Source: JACVRW01 sp963716215 (GTDB taxonomy: Bacteria; Actinomycetota; Thermoleophilia; Solirubrobacterales; Thermoleophilaceae). From it: a DNA stretch of 64,000 nt. A model generated the notes under the pieces. That model saw only the letters and a list, made by a program, of their open reading frames with translations. It made no database searches and was not told the origin of the DNA. The DNA lies in assembly GCA_963716215.1 (NCBI GenBank), contig OY970298.1:4030001-4094000 (forward strand), written 5' to 3'. The position numbers were made by a program, and so were the translations under genes. This document shows positions 15,146-23,892 of this stretch, one piece after another; position 1 is the stretch's first letter, and each line of letters starts with the position of its first letter.

Positions 15146-16296
15146 TACTGCTGAGGCTCGGGCTGCGGAGTCTGCGTGGTCGGCTGACCGGCGCCGGTGT
15201 CGGTCTTCTCCTCCGGCGCGTTCTTGCACTCCGCGACGCGGTAGTCGTCGGAGCAGTTCGTGTCGTCCTTGTACTCCTCGCGGAAGTCCTTGATGAAGGC
15301 GTCCAGTGCCTTCTGCTGACGCTCGGAGCGGAGCAGGTTCTTGATCGTGTCGCGCGACTGCTCGAGCGACTGCTGCGAGGCCGGGATGATCTTGTCGACC
15401 TCGAACACGTACCAGCCGAACTGCGTCTTGACGGGGCCCTGCAGCTCGCCCTTCTTAGCCGCGAAGACTGCGTCCTCGAGCGCCTTGTCCTGCTGGCCCT
15501 TGGCCACGGCCTGCAGCTTCCCGCCCTGGGCCTTGGACGCCTCGTCGATCGAGTACCCCTTCACGACGTCGTTCCAGGACTGGCCGCTGTCCAGCGCCGC
15601 GCGCGCCTCGTCGGCCTTCGCCTCGGTCTTGGTGAGGACAACGCGCAGGTCGCGACGCTCCGGCTGCGCGAAGCGCTTCTGGTTCTTCTCGTAGTACTCC
15701 CCGACCTCGGCGGTCGAGACCTTCTTGGCGTCCTCGGTCACGTCCTGCGTGAGCTTCTCCTGCAGCTGCGAGACCTTGACGCGGAAGAGGATGTCCGCCT
15801 CGGACATGCCGGAGGTCTTGAGGAACTCCTTGTAGGCCTTCTCGGTCGGGAAGGCCTGCTTCTTCTGGTCCTCGAGCGACTTCCTGACGGCCTTGTCCGT
15901 GACGTTGATGTTGCGCTTGTCGGCCTCCTGCTGGACCCACTCGGCCTGGATCAGGAACTGCATGACCTCGCGCTTGAGCGTGTCGTACTCGGTCTTGCAC
16001 TGCTTCTTCAGCGCGGCGTCGGTCTGCTTGGCCTGACCTTCGGGCGCCGGCGTCTTCTTCTTGGTCGCCACGCACTTCGTGAAGTCGGGCGGATCCGGCA
16101 CGGCCACCGCGCCGCCTTGGGCCTGGCTCTTGACCGCGGTCTCGACCCACTTGTCGAACTCGTCCTGGGTGATCGTCTCGTCGCCAACCTTGGCGACGGC
16201 GTTCGGCGGAACGTCGTTCCCGCAGGCCGAGATGACGCCCGCGGAGACGCCTCCGACGAGGATGGCGAGCAGCAATTTGTGTGTGATCCGAGCCAA
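15145..16296 (-). CDS. PrsA/SurA-like peptidyl-prolyl isomerase lipoprotein
   Basis: 383 aa. The lipoprotein signal peptide ends in VISACGND (lipobox Cys near residue 25). A SurA_N-like region follows (VAKVGDETITQDEFDKWVE; QEKLTQDVTEDAKKVSTAE), then a parvulin-type rotamase domain (RDLRVVLTKTEAKADEA; WNDVVKGYSIDEASKAQGG; GPVKTQFGWYVFEV). It probably folds exported proteins at the outer face of the membrane. The TTG start lies 11 nt after TACCCT. First gene of a PPIase-mazG-eno operon. Confidence 0.88.
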   Translation of the reverse strand: MARITHKLLLAILVGGVSAGVISACGNDVPPNAVAKVGDETITQDEFDKWVETAVKSQAQGGAVAVPDPPDFTKCVATKKKTPAPEGQAKQTDAALKKQCKTEYDTLKREVMQFLIQAEWVQQEADKRNINVTDKAVRKSLEDQKKQAFPTEKAYKEFLKTSGMSEADILFRVKVSQLQEKLTQDVTEDAKKVSTAEVGEYYEKNQKRFAQPERRDLRVVLTKTEAKADEARAALDSGQSWNDVVKGYSIDEASKAQGGKLQAVAKGQQDKALEDAVFAAKKGELQGPVKTQFGWYVFEVDKIIPASQQSLEQSRDTIKNLLRSERQQKALDAFIKDFREEYKDDTNCSDDYRVAECKNAPEEKTDTGAGQPTTQTPQPEPQQ

Positions 16297-16329
16297 AGCG
16301 GTGGCGAAGGGTAGCGAACGCTCGGATTC

Positions 16330-19326
16330 CTACTGCGGGGTCGGCTCCGTCGCCATCTCGAGGATCGCCTCGGCCGCGGTGACGACCGCCCGGAAGCGCT
16401 CGGCTGGCTCCTCGGGCAGGCGCACGCGCACCGTGCTGCGCCCTGATTCGAAGACCGCCTCGGGCACCCGCTGACGCAGCGCCTTCGCCCCCCGCGAATC
16501 GAGGTCGATCGGCGTGACCGCCATCTTGTCGCCACGGAAGTCGACCGAGCGCGCTCCGGCACGGCCCAGCTTGATGCGCGCGTCCTGCAGGCGGATCAGG
16601 TTGTCCAGCGGATCGGGCACCGGCCCGAAGCGATCCTCGAGCTCCTCGCGCAGCATGATCAGCTGGGCCACCTCGCGGGCGCCGGCGACGCGCCGGTGGA
16701 TCTCGATCTTGGCCGCCTCGTAGGGCACGTAGTCGCCCGGCACGTACGCGTCCACCGGGAGGTCCATCCGCACCGGGTCCGCGGTGTCGTCCGCGGCCTC
16801 GCCGGCGAGCAGGCGCACGGCCTCGTCGAGCATCCCCACGTACAGCTCGAAGCCGACGGCCGCCACGTGCCCCGACTGCTCCTCGCCGAGCAGGTTGCCG
16901 GCGCCGCGGATCTCGAGGTCGCGCATGGCGATCTTGAAGCCGGAGCCGAGCTCGGTGTAGTCGGACAGCGTGGCGAGCCGCTTGCTGGCCTCCTCGCTCA
17001 ACGCCGCGTGGCTGGGGTACAGCAGGTAGGCGTAGGCGCGCTCGCGGGAGCGCCCGACCCGCCCGCGGATCTGGTAGAGCTGGGCCAGGCCGAACAGGTC
17101 GGCTCGCTCCACGATCAGCGTGTTCGCGGTCGGGATATCCAGGCCCGACTCGACGATCGAGGTGCACACGAGCACGTCCGCGTCGCCGCGCAGGAACTCG
17201 AGCATGTGGTCCTCCAGCTGGCCCTCGGCCATCTGACCGTGAGCGACCGACACGCGCGCCTCGGGCACGATCGCGCGGATGCGCTCGGCGGTCTCGTCGA
17301 TCGTGTCCACGCGGTTGTGCAGGAAGAACGCCTGGCCCTTGCGGGCCAGCTCGCGCTTGATCGCCGACGACACGAGCTCCTCGTCGTACTCGCCGACGTA
17401 GGTCTTGACCGGCCGGCGACCCTCGGGTGGGGTCTCGATGACCGAGATGTCGCGCAGGCCGGCGAGCGACATCTGCAGCGTGCGCGGGATCGGCGTGGCG
17501 GACAGCGAGAGCACGTCCACCTTGAGCTTGAGCTGGCGCATCAGCTCCTTCTGCTTCACCCCGAAGCGCTGCTCCTCGTCCACGATCAGCAGGCCCAGAT
17601 CCTTCGGGCGCACGTCGCGCGAGAGCAGGCGGTGCGTGCCGATCAGGATGTCCACCTCGCCGCGGGCGAACGCCGCCGCCGCCTCGCGCGTCTCCTTCGG
17701 CGAGCGGAAGCGCGAGACCATGTCGATCTTGAACGGGTAGTCGCGCAGGCGCTCGGTGAAGGTGCCGAAGTGCTGCTGGGCCAGCACGGTGGTGGGCACC
17801 AGGAACATCACCTGCTTGCCGTCCTCCGCCGCCTTGAACGCCGCCCGCAGGGCGACCTCGGTCTTGCCGTAGCCCACGTCGCCGCAGATCAGGCGGTCCA
17901 TCGGGCGCGCCTCCTCCATGTCGGCGCGGACCGCCTCGATCGCCTCCAGCTGGTCGGGTGTCTCGCGATAGGTGAACGCGCCCTCGAACTCCATCTGCCA
18001 CTCGGAGTCGTGAGGAAACGGGTGACCCGCGCGGCGCTTGCGCTCGGCGTAGAGCGTGATCAGCTCGCCCGCGAGCGCCTCGGCGGCGCGCCGGGCACGC
18101 AGCTTCTGCTGCTCCCACTGCTTGCCGCCGAGCTTGGACAGCTGCGGATCGCCGGCGTCGGCGCCCACGTAGCGGCTGATTTTGTGCAGCTGGTCGCTCG
18201 GCACGAACACGCGGTCGCCGTCGCGGAACTCGAGCTCGAGGTAGTCGCGCGTGACGTCCCCGACGGTCTTCGTCTCGAAGCCGGTGAACAGCGCCACGCC
18301 GTGGTCCTCGTGGACGACCGGCGAGCCGGCGCGCAGGTCGGTGAACGACGCGAGCGCCCCGGTGCTCGGGCCCTCCGGGCGGGCGGCGCGGCGGCGGCGC
18401 AGCAGCCTGTGCTCGGGCACCACGGCCAGCTTCAGCTGCGGCGCGAGGAAACCCTCGCGCAGCCCGGCGTGCGCGAACAGCACCTTCGGCTCCGATGGAG
18501 CGGGCTTGCCGTCGAGGAACGCCGCCTGCACACGCGCGAGGTTGAGCTGGGCGCGCTCGGCCTCCCCGCGTCGCGCCCAGGTCACGATCGTGCGGTACCC
18601 GGAGCGCACCAGCTTCTCCAGCTCCGGCTCGGCTTCGCGCAGCGAGCGGGCCGCCGTATCGGCGCTCTGGGCGCGGAACTCGTGCGGCTGGTCGCCGGAG
18701 ATGCTCGACAGGTGCAGCGACGCGCGGCGTTCGAGCGTCTCCGACAGGCGGTCGGGGTGCACGTACAGGTGGTGGGCGTCCTGGTCGTGGAAGCTGGCCG
18801 TCACGTCTTCCCAGAGGTCGCGCAGCGCCGGTGGTAGCTCCTCCTCCGCGGCGACCACCACGAGGGCGTCGTCGGGAACCAGGTCGAGCAGCTCCCTGAA
18901 GCGGTCCACCGGCAGCACGTCGGCGATGTCGGGGCGCTCGGCGGCCTCGGTGCTGGCTGCGATCTCAGCCAGCTCGCGATGCTCGGGCCCGAGCTCGGCG
19001 GCCGGCTCGATCTCCACGCGCTCGGCCTCCTCCAGCGAGCGCTGGGTGAAGGTGGAGAACCAGGTGAGGCGTTCGACCTCGACGTCGAACAGCTCGCAGC
19101 GCACCGCCCGCTCCTCGGTGGCCGGGTAGAGATCGAGGATGTCGCCGCGGATGGCGAACTGGCCGCGGTCCTCGACCTGATCGACGCGTTCGTAGCCGCA
19201 GGCCACGAGCTGGTCGGCCGTCTCGTCGAGGTCGAGCAGCCCGCCCTTCTCGATCGCGAAGCCGTGCGGGCGCAGATCGGGGTCGGGCACCTTCTCGGCG
19301 AGCGCCGCGGCCGCGGCCACGACCAC
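16330..19326 (-). CDS. mfd: Transcription-repair coupling factor Mfd, main part (frameshifted)
   Basis: 998 aa carrying most of Mfd: the RNA polymerase interaction domain (VHEDHGVALFTGFE), the RecG-like translocase with Walker A region DRLICGDVGYGKTEVALRAA, DEEQRFGVKQKE, SATPIPRTLQMSLAGLRDIS and the VLVCTSIVESGLDIPTANTL motif, and the C-terminal TRCF domain. It removes stalled RNA polymerase and recruits UvrA. The first about 110 residues are in another frame at 19334-19672. The reading frame continues upstream of the nominal GTG as ADEPAVVVA, which joins naturally to that fragment, so a single frameshift near 19335 breaks one gene. Confidence 0.92.
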   Translation of the reverse strand: MVVAAAAALAEKVPDPDLRPHGFAIEKGGLLDLDETADQLVACGYERVDQVEDRGQFAIRGDILDLYPATEERAVRCELFDVEVERLTWFSTFTQRSLEEAERVEIEPAAELGPEHRELAEIAASTEAAERPDIADVLPVDRFRELLDLVPDDALVVVAAEEELPPALRDLWEDVTASFHDQDAHHLYVHPDRLSETLERRASLHLSSISGDQPHEFRAQSADTAARSLREAEPELEKLVRSGYRTIVTWARRGEAERAQLNLARVQAAFLDGKPAPSEPKVLFAHAGLREGFLAPQLKLAVVPEHRLLRRRRAARPEGPSTGALASFTDLRAGSPVVHEDHGVALFTGFETKTVGDVTRDYLELEFRDGDRVFVPSDQLHKISRYVGADAGDPQLSKLGGKQWEQQKLRARRAAEALAGELITLYAERKRRAGHPFPHDSEWQMEFEGAFTYRETPDQLEAIEAVRADMEEARPMDRLICGDVGYGKTEVALRAAFKAAEDGKQVMFLVPTTVLAQQHFGTFTERLRDYPFKIDMVSRFRSPKETREAAAAFARGEVDILIGTHRLLSRDVRPKDLGLLIVDEEQRFGVKQKELMRQLKLKVDVLSLSATPIPRTLQMSLAGLRDISVIETPPEGRRPVKTYVGEYDEELVSSAIKRELARKGQAFFLHNRVDTIDETAERIRAIVPEARVSVAHGQMAEGQLEDHMLEFLRGDADVLVCTSIVESGLDIPTANTLIVERADLFGLAQLYQIRGRVGRSRERAYAYLLYPSHAALSEEASKRLATLSDYTELGSGFKIAMRDLEIRGAGNLLGEEQSGHVAAVGFELYVGMLDEAVRLLAGEAADDTADPVRMDLPVDAYVPGDYVPYEAAKIEIHRRVAGAREVAQLIMLREELEDRFGPVPDPLDNLIRLQDARIKLGRAGARSVDFRGDKMAVTPIDLDSRGAKALRQRVPEAVFESGRSTVRVRLPEEPAERFRAVVTAAEAILEMATEPTPQ

Positions 19327-19333
19327 CGCCGGC

Positions 19334-19672
19334 TCATCCGCCGAGCAGCGAGTCGAGCGCCCCGATCCGCAGGCCGACCAGGTGCGGCGGCGGCGCCAGA
19401 TGCGACTCGTAGCGCATCCCGCGCGCGGGGTAGAAGCGCACCGGCCGCGGGCTCAAGTAGGCCCTCAGGTCGGCCGCGAGATCGCGGGCGGCGCGGTCGT
19501 CGCCGGCCACCACGAGGGCCGGGCGGTCAGGATCGGCGTCGAGCAGCGAGGCGAGCAGGTACGGGCGCAGGCTCGCCGACACGAAGGCGCGCTGCGGCTT
19601 CGAGCGCGCCGCGTCGGCGAGCGCGCCGACCTTGGGGTCCTCGTGGGCGTATTTCAGGAGCGGTCTGAGCAT
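19334..19672 (-). pseudogene. mfd: Mfd N-terminal fragment separated by a frameshift
   Basis: 112 aa matching the start of Mfd: FVSASLRPYLLASLLDADPD, ALVVAGDDRAARDLAADL, VRFYPARGMRYESHLAPP, then GALDSLLGG and a TGA. The UvrB-like domain 1 continues in the next frame after this stop. One inserted G, or a two-base GC loss, in GGCGG would explain it. It could be a true inactivating mutation or a sequence error; the rest of the gene shows no decay. Confidence 0.85.
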
Positions 19673-19703
19673 GCGCAGCAGCCGCCCGGGGCTGCCGCGC
19701 GGC

Positions 19704-20282
19704 CTACTCGTTCAGATTACTCAGGAGCCGATCCAGCTCGTCGGCGGCCCGCTCCACCAGCTCGCGTACCTCGTCCTTCGACTCGCTGAAGCGGCCCAGC
19801 ACGTGCGCCGACACGATCTCCGGATCGGTGGTGTCCGGTCGCCCCACCCCTACTCGGATGCGCCGGAAGTCAGGGGTGCCCAGTCCGGCCTTCACGGCCT
19901 TGAGCCCGTTGTGGCCGGCCAGGCCGCCGCCGAGCCGGGCCTCCACGCGCCCGAACGGGAGGTCGATCTCGTCGTGCACCACGACGACGTGCTCGGGGTC
20001 GACCCCGAGCTCGCCGCGAGCCGGGCTGACCGACTTGCCGGAGTCGTTCATGTAGGTCTGCGGGAGCAACACCCCCACGCGCGGGCCACCCGGCCCGGTG
20101 CGGCCGTCGGTGTAGAGCCCGGCGTAGCGCTTCTTGGCCTTCGGCAAGCCCCAGCGCTCGGCCGCCAGCGCAGCCACCTCGAAGCCGATGTTGTGGCGCG
20201 TGCGCGCGTAGCGGTCGCCGGGGTTGCCCAGCCCCACAACGAGCCAATCCACCCGGCCGGAGCCGCGGCGGAGGAACTTCAC
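19704..20282 (-). CDS. pth: Peptidyl-tRNA hydrolase
   Basis: 192 aa. Motifs: LVVGLGNPGDRYARTRHNIG with the catalytic His, PQTYMNDSGKSV, VVHDEIDLPFGRVEARLGGG and LAGHNGLKAV. It releases tRNA from drop-off peptidyl-tRNA. The ATG overlaps the stop of rplY (ATGA), the widely conserved rplY-pth arrangement; mfd follows 31 bp downstream. Confidence 0.96.
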   Translation of the reverse strand: MKFLRRGSGRVDWLVVGLGNPGDRYARTRHNIGFEVAALAAERWGLPKAKKRYAGLYTDGRTGPGGPRVGVLLPQTYMNDSGKSVSPARGELGVDPEHVVVVHDEIDLPFGRVEARLGGGLAGHNGLKAVKAGLGTPDFRRIRVGVGRPDTTDPEIVSAHVLGRFSESKDEVRELVERAADELDRLLSNLNE

Positions 20283-20992
20283 TCGGAGCCCTCGGCCTCC
20301 TCGGCGGCCGACTCGCCGTCGCCCTCGGCCTGGTCGCCCTCTTCGCCTTCGACCTCGATCGGCTCGCCGTCCTCGCCGACCAGCTCGGTCTCCTCCTCGA
20401 TCTCCTCGGGCTCCTCGACCTCGGTCGGCACGACCACCGTGGCGATGATCGTCTCCTCGAGATCGTCGAGGAACTCGACACCCTCGGGAGCGGTGAGCTC
20501 GGAGAGGTGCATGGTCGCGGCGATCTCCATGCCGCTCACGTCGACGACGATCGCCTCGGGGATCGCCGTCGGCAGCGCTTCGATGTTGAGCTGGTGGCTG
20601 ACCTGCTCGAGCACACCGCCCTCCTTGACGCCCGGCGCCTCCTCGACTCCCTCGATGTGCACCCCGACCTGCGTCTGGATCTTCTCGTCGAGGCGGACCT
20701 CGAGCAGGTCGATGTGGATGACCTCATCGCGGACCGGGTCTAGCTGCCGGTCCTTGACGATCACCGGCAGCTTCGTGCCGCTGCCGACCTGCAGGTCGAT
20801 CAGCGCCGACCCGTCGACCAGCACCTGGCGCAGCACGCGCGCGTTCACCTTGAACGAGACCGCGTCCTCCTTACCGGTGCCGCCGTAGACCACGCCGGGC
20901 ACCAGGCCCTCCCTGCGCAGGCGCCGGGTGGAGCGGGTGCCGCGCTCGGGACGCTCGTCGACTTCCAGTGTGGGTCTCTGTCCGTCAGCCAT
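20279..20992 (-). CDS. rplY: 50S ribosomal protein L25, Ctc type
   Basis: 237 aa, the long two-domain form. The N-terminal 5S rRNA-binding domain (RGTRSTRRLRREGLVPGVVYGG) is followed by the TL5 beta domain (VIHIDLLEVRLDEKIQTQV; GVKEGGVLEQVSHQLNIEAL) and a very acidic tail of about 50 residues. ATG 20992 is 9 nt after TAGACT (21002-21007), divergent from the UbiB-kinase promoter. Confidence 0.94.
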   Translation of the reverse strand: MADGQRPTLEVDERPERGTRSTRRLRREGLVPGVVYGGTGKEDAVSFKVNARVLRQVLVDGSALIDLQVGSGTKLPVIVKDRQLDPVRDEVIHIDLLEVRLDEKIQTQVGVHIEGVEEAPGVKEGGVLEQVSHQLNIEALPTAIPEAIVVDVSGMEIAATMHLSELTAPEGVEFLDDLEETIIATVVVPTEVEEPEEIEEETELVGEDGEPIEVEGEEGDQAEGDGESAAEEAEGSE

Positions 20993-21032
20993 CGGCGGGC
21001 GAGTCTAGCGATGCACCTATGCTCGAAGTCGA
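20993..21032. promoter_or_regulatory. Divergent promoters of rplY and the UbiB-like kinase
   Basis: Only 40 bp separate the two start codons. A minus-strand TAGACT (21002-21007) lies 9 nt before the rplY ATG, and a plus-strand TATGCT (21018-21023) lies 9 nt before the kinase GTG. There is no room for 5' leaders, so both messages are probably leaderless and the two RNA polymerases cannot bind at the same time. Confidence 0.6.
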
Positions 21033-22457
21033 GTGCCACGCAGCGACGACAGCTCGATTCCCAAGGGCAGGATCCGGCGCACCGCCCAGGTCGGGTCGGT
21101 GGTCGGCACGCAGGGAGCGCGCTACGCGGGCACGCGAGCGGCCAACCTGACCCGGTCGTCCGACGAGGCGTCGGCGGCGCTCGAGCGTCGTCACATCGAG
21201 GCGGCGGAGCGCATGGTGGCGACTCTCGGTCGCATGAAGGGCGCGGCGATGAAGATCGGTCAGCTCGCCTCGTTCATCGACACCGAGTTCCTCCCGCCGG
21301 AGTACCGCGACCTCTACCAGAACCAGCTGGCGCAGCTGCGCACGCAGGCGCCGACGATGCCGTGGAAGCAGGTGCGCAAGGTGCTCGACCAGGAGTGGGA
21401 CGAGCCGTGCGAGGAGCTGTTCGAGGACTTCGACCAGGAGGCGGCTGCCGCCGCCTCGATCGGCCAGGTGCACCGCGCGGTGCTGCCCGACGGCCGGCGC
21501 GTGGCGGTGAAGATCCAATATCCGGGCGTGGCCGATGCGATCGCGGCCGACATGCAGAACGCCGGGCTGATCCTGAGGATGGCGAAGGCGCTGGCGCCGG
21601 GGCTCGACGCAAAGGCCGCGGCGGAGGAGCTCAAGGAGCGCGTGATGGAGGAGCTCGACTACGAGCTGGAGGCGCAGAACCAGCGCTCGTTCGCGCGCGG
21701 GTACCGCGACCACCCCTTCATCCACGTGCCGGACGTGGTGACGCGGCTGTCGACCGCGCGCGTGCTGGTGAGCGAGTGGGTCGACGGTGCCGAGTTCGAG
21801 GAGGTCAAGCAGCTGCCGCAGGCCGAGCGCGACAGCTTCGGCGAGATCGTCTTCCGCTTCTGCTTCGGCTCGATCTTCCACCTCCAGCACTTCAACGCGG
21901 ACGCCCACCCGGGCAACTACCTGCTGATGCGCGACGGCAGGGTCGCGTTCCTCGACTTCGGCATGACGAAGCATCTCGACAAGGATCAGATCGAGCTGGA
22001 GATCACCGCGCTCGAGGCGATCTTCGACGGCGATCCGGAGCGGCTGCGGGTGGCCCTGCACGACCTCGGATTCCTGAACAACCCGAAGAAGGTCGACGCC
22101 GAGGAGCTGATGGAGCACGTAAAGACGGTCGGCGGGTGGTACATGGAGGACCGCGAAGTGACGGTCGACTCGCGCCGCGTAATGGACGCGATCGCGGCGG
22201 TGTCCGATCCGCGTTCCGAGTTCTACCGGCTGATGCGCCGCGAGAACCTGCCCGCCAACGAGCTGATGGGTCGCCGCATGGAGTCCGGCGTGCTGGCCGT
22301 GCTCGGCCAGCTCGAGGCGCGGCGCAACTGGTACCGGATCGGGCGCGAGTGGTGGTTCGCCGATCCGCCCGCCACCCCGCTCGGCGAGCAGGAGTGGGCT
22401 TATTTCGAGTCGCGCGGCGAGAAGCGCGTGCGCAAGTTCGCGGCGCGCGCGACCTAG
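21033..22457 (+). CDS. AarF/UbiB (ABC1/ADCK) family atypical kinase
   Basis: 474 aa. Hallmarks: KxGQ motif GAAMKIGQLASF, the Ala-rich loop AAAAASIGQVHRAVLPDGR followed by VAVKIQYPG, HFNADAHPGNYLLMRDG and FLDFGMTKHLD. UbiB-type kinases support quinone biosynthesis or lipid transport through ATPase activity. An unusually long C-terminal part (about 150 residues after DFG) is helical and less conserved. Its TAG stop shares CTAG with the convergent NTF2-like gene. Confidence 0.9.
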   Translation: MPRSDDSSIPKGRIRRTAQVGSVVGTQGARYAGTRAANLTRSSDEASAALERRHIEAAERMVATLGRMKGAAMKIGQLASFIDTEFLPPEYRDLYQNQLAQLRTQAPTMPWKQVRKVLDQEWDEPCEELFEDFDQEAAAAASIGQVHRAVLPDGRRVAVKIQYPGVADAIAADMQNAGLILRMAKALAPGLDAKAAAEELKERVMEELDYELEAQNQRSFARGYRDHPFIHVPDVVTRLSTARVLVSEWVDGAEFEEVKQLPQAERDSFGEIVFRFCFGSIFHLQHFNADAHPGNYLLMRDGRVAFLDFGMTKHLDKDQIELEITALEAIFDGDPERLRVALHDLGFLNNPKKVDAEELMEHVKTVGGWYMEDREVTVDSRRVMDAIAAVSDPRSEFYRLMRRENLPANELMGRRMESGVLAVLGQLEARRNWYRIGREWWFADPPATPLGEQEWAYFESRGEKRVRKFAARAT

Positions 22458-22855
22458 TCCGCGAGCGCGCGTAGCGCCTGCTCGCGGTCGGAGAACCACC
22501 GCGATCGGATCTGCCTGCCGTCGCGGAAGCTCACCACGCACCAGTACTCGAACCGAGCCTCGACCCCGCTGGCTCTGCCACGGACGAGGCGCTCGAGGTG
22601 GATCGCGAGCGTGCCGTCCTCGCCCTCGACGATCTCGCCGGCCACGTACCCGTCTCCGACCCAGGGCTCGTCCCCGGCGCGCAGGAACTCCCAGGTCTCC
22701 TCGCTCCCGTAGATGGGCGCGGCCTCAGGCCACTCCTCGGGCGGGATCCACTCGATCGCCGGGTCCGTCGTCTCCAGCCAGACGTCCCGGTCGGCGCGGT
22801 TGACGGCGTCGAGAATCCGGTGAGCGACCTCGACGTTGTCCGGCGGAGTGCTCAG
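22454..22855 (-). CDS. NTF2/SnoaL-like protein
   Basis: 133 aa in the SnoaL-like fold: NVEVAHRILDAVNRADRDVW at the N-terminus and a beta sheet with VGDGYVAGEIVEGEDG and VSFRDGRQIRSRWFSDR. These proteins form a cone-shaped cavity and range from isomerases to stress proteins, so no function is assigned. No ATG, GTG or TTG is suitable; a CTG at 22855 overlaps the prs stop (CTGA) and gives the expected N-terminus, so it is taken as start. Confidence 0.7.
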   Translation of the reverse strand: MSTPPDNVEVAHRILDAVNRADRDVWLETTDPAIEWIPPEEWPEAAPIYGSEETWEFLRAGDEPWVGDGYVAGEIVEGEDGTLAIHLERLVRGRASGVEARFEYWCVVSFRDGRQIRSRWFSDREQALRALAD

Positions 22856-23892
22856 AAGAGCTGGTTCTCGCCGGCGAAGATCTCGGAGACCGAGTCGTCG
22901 GTGAAGATGCGCCGGATCGAGTCCTCGAGGACGTCGGCGCAGGTGAGCTGGGTGATCAGATCGGGGGCGCCCTCGTTGAGGGGGATCGTGTCGGTGACAA
23001 CGATGCCCGACAGCGGCCCGGCGTCGAGCACCTCGAAGGCCTGGCCCGAGAACAACCCGTGGGTGGCGACGGCGAAGACCTCGTTGGCCCCCTCGTCGAG
23101 CACGGTCTGGGCCGCAGCGTTGAGCGTGCCGCCGGTGGCGATGATGTCGTCGACGATCACCGCCGTCTTGTCCTTGACGTCGCCGATCACGTAGCCGATC
23201 TCCGCCACCTGCTGGGCCGGGCGTTCCTTCTCCATCAGCGCATATGGCGCGCCCACCTTCTGGGCGAACTTGCGGACCAGCTTCACGCGACCGGCGTCGG
23301 GGGCGATGATCACGAGGTCGCGGTTGGCGAGCCGGTCCTGGACGAACTGGGTGAGGATCGGCATCGCGGTCATGTGGTCGACCGGCTTCGAGAAGAAGCC
23401 CTGCAGCTGCCCGGCGTGGAGGTCCATGGCCACGAGCCGGTCGATGCCGGCGGTCTCGAGCACCTCGGCTACGAGGCGAGCGGAGATGGGCTCCCGCGGA
23501 GCGGACTTCTTGTCCTGACGCGAGTACCCGTACCACGGAGCGACCGCGACGATCCGGTGCGCCGAAGCGTGCTTGGCGGCGTGGATCATCAGGAGCAGCT
23601 CCCAGAGCGCGTCGTTCACCGTGAGGCCCTCGCGCGCGGATCCGCAGATCGACTGGACCACGAACAGGTCGGCGCCGCGGATGGACTCCTCGTAGCGGCA
23701 GTAGACCTCGCCGTCGGCGAAGGTCTTCAGGCCTGCGTCGGTGAGCTCGACGCCGAGACGGTCGGCGATCTTGCCGCCCAGCTCGCGGCTGGCCCGCCCG
23801 GCGGTGACCATCAGCCGCTTCTCGTAGCCCGCCGTGATGCTGGTCGCCGGCGCCACCCCTGCCTCTGCCTCAGCCTCGAGAGCCGTGCTCAC
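22852..23892 (-). CDS. prs: Ribose-phosphate pyrophosphokinase
   Basis: 346 aa. Makes PRPP from ribose 5-phosphate and ATP. Motifs: VYCRYEESIRGADLFVVQS, VAPWYGYSRQDKKSAPREPI, DLHAGQLQGFF and the PRPP loop AVIVDDIIATGGTLNAA. An N-terminal extension of about 22 residues precedes the canonical start. GTG 23892 overlaps the glmU stop (GTGA), giving the common glmU-prs operon. Confidence 0.96.
   Translation of the reverse strand: MSTALEAEAEAGVAPATSITAGYEKRLMVTAGRASRELGGKIADRLGVELTDAGLKTFADGEVYCRYEESIRGADLFVVQSICGSAREGLTVNDALWELLLMIHAAKHASAHRIVAVAPWYGYSRQDKKSAPREPISARLVAEVLETAGIDRLVAMDLHAGQLQGFFSKPVDHMTAMPILTQFVQDRLANRDLVIIAPDAGRVKLVRKFAQKVGAPYALMEKERPAQQVAEIGYVIGDVKDKTAVIVDDIIATGGTLNAAAQTVLDEGANEVFAVATHGLFSGQAFEVLDAGPLSGIVVTDTIPLNEGAPDLITQLTCADVLEDSIRRIFTDDSVSEIFAGENQLF

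Noticed and set aside
16330..19672. Programmed frameshift in mfd
   Set aside because: No slippery heptamer or stimulatory structure is apparent, and Mfd is not known to use one; mutation or sequence error is simpler.
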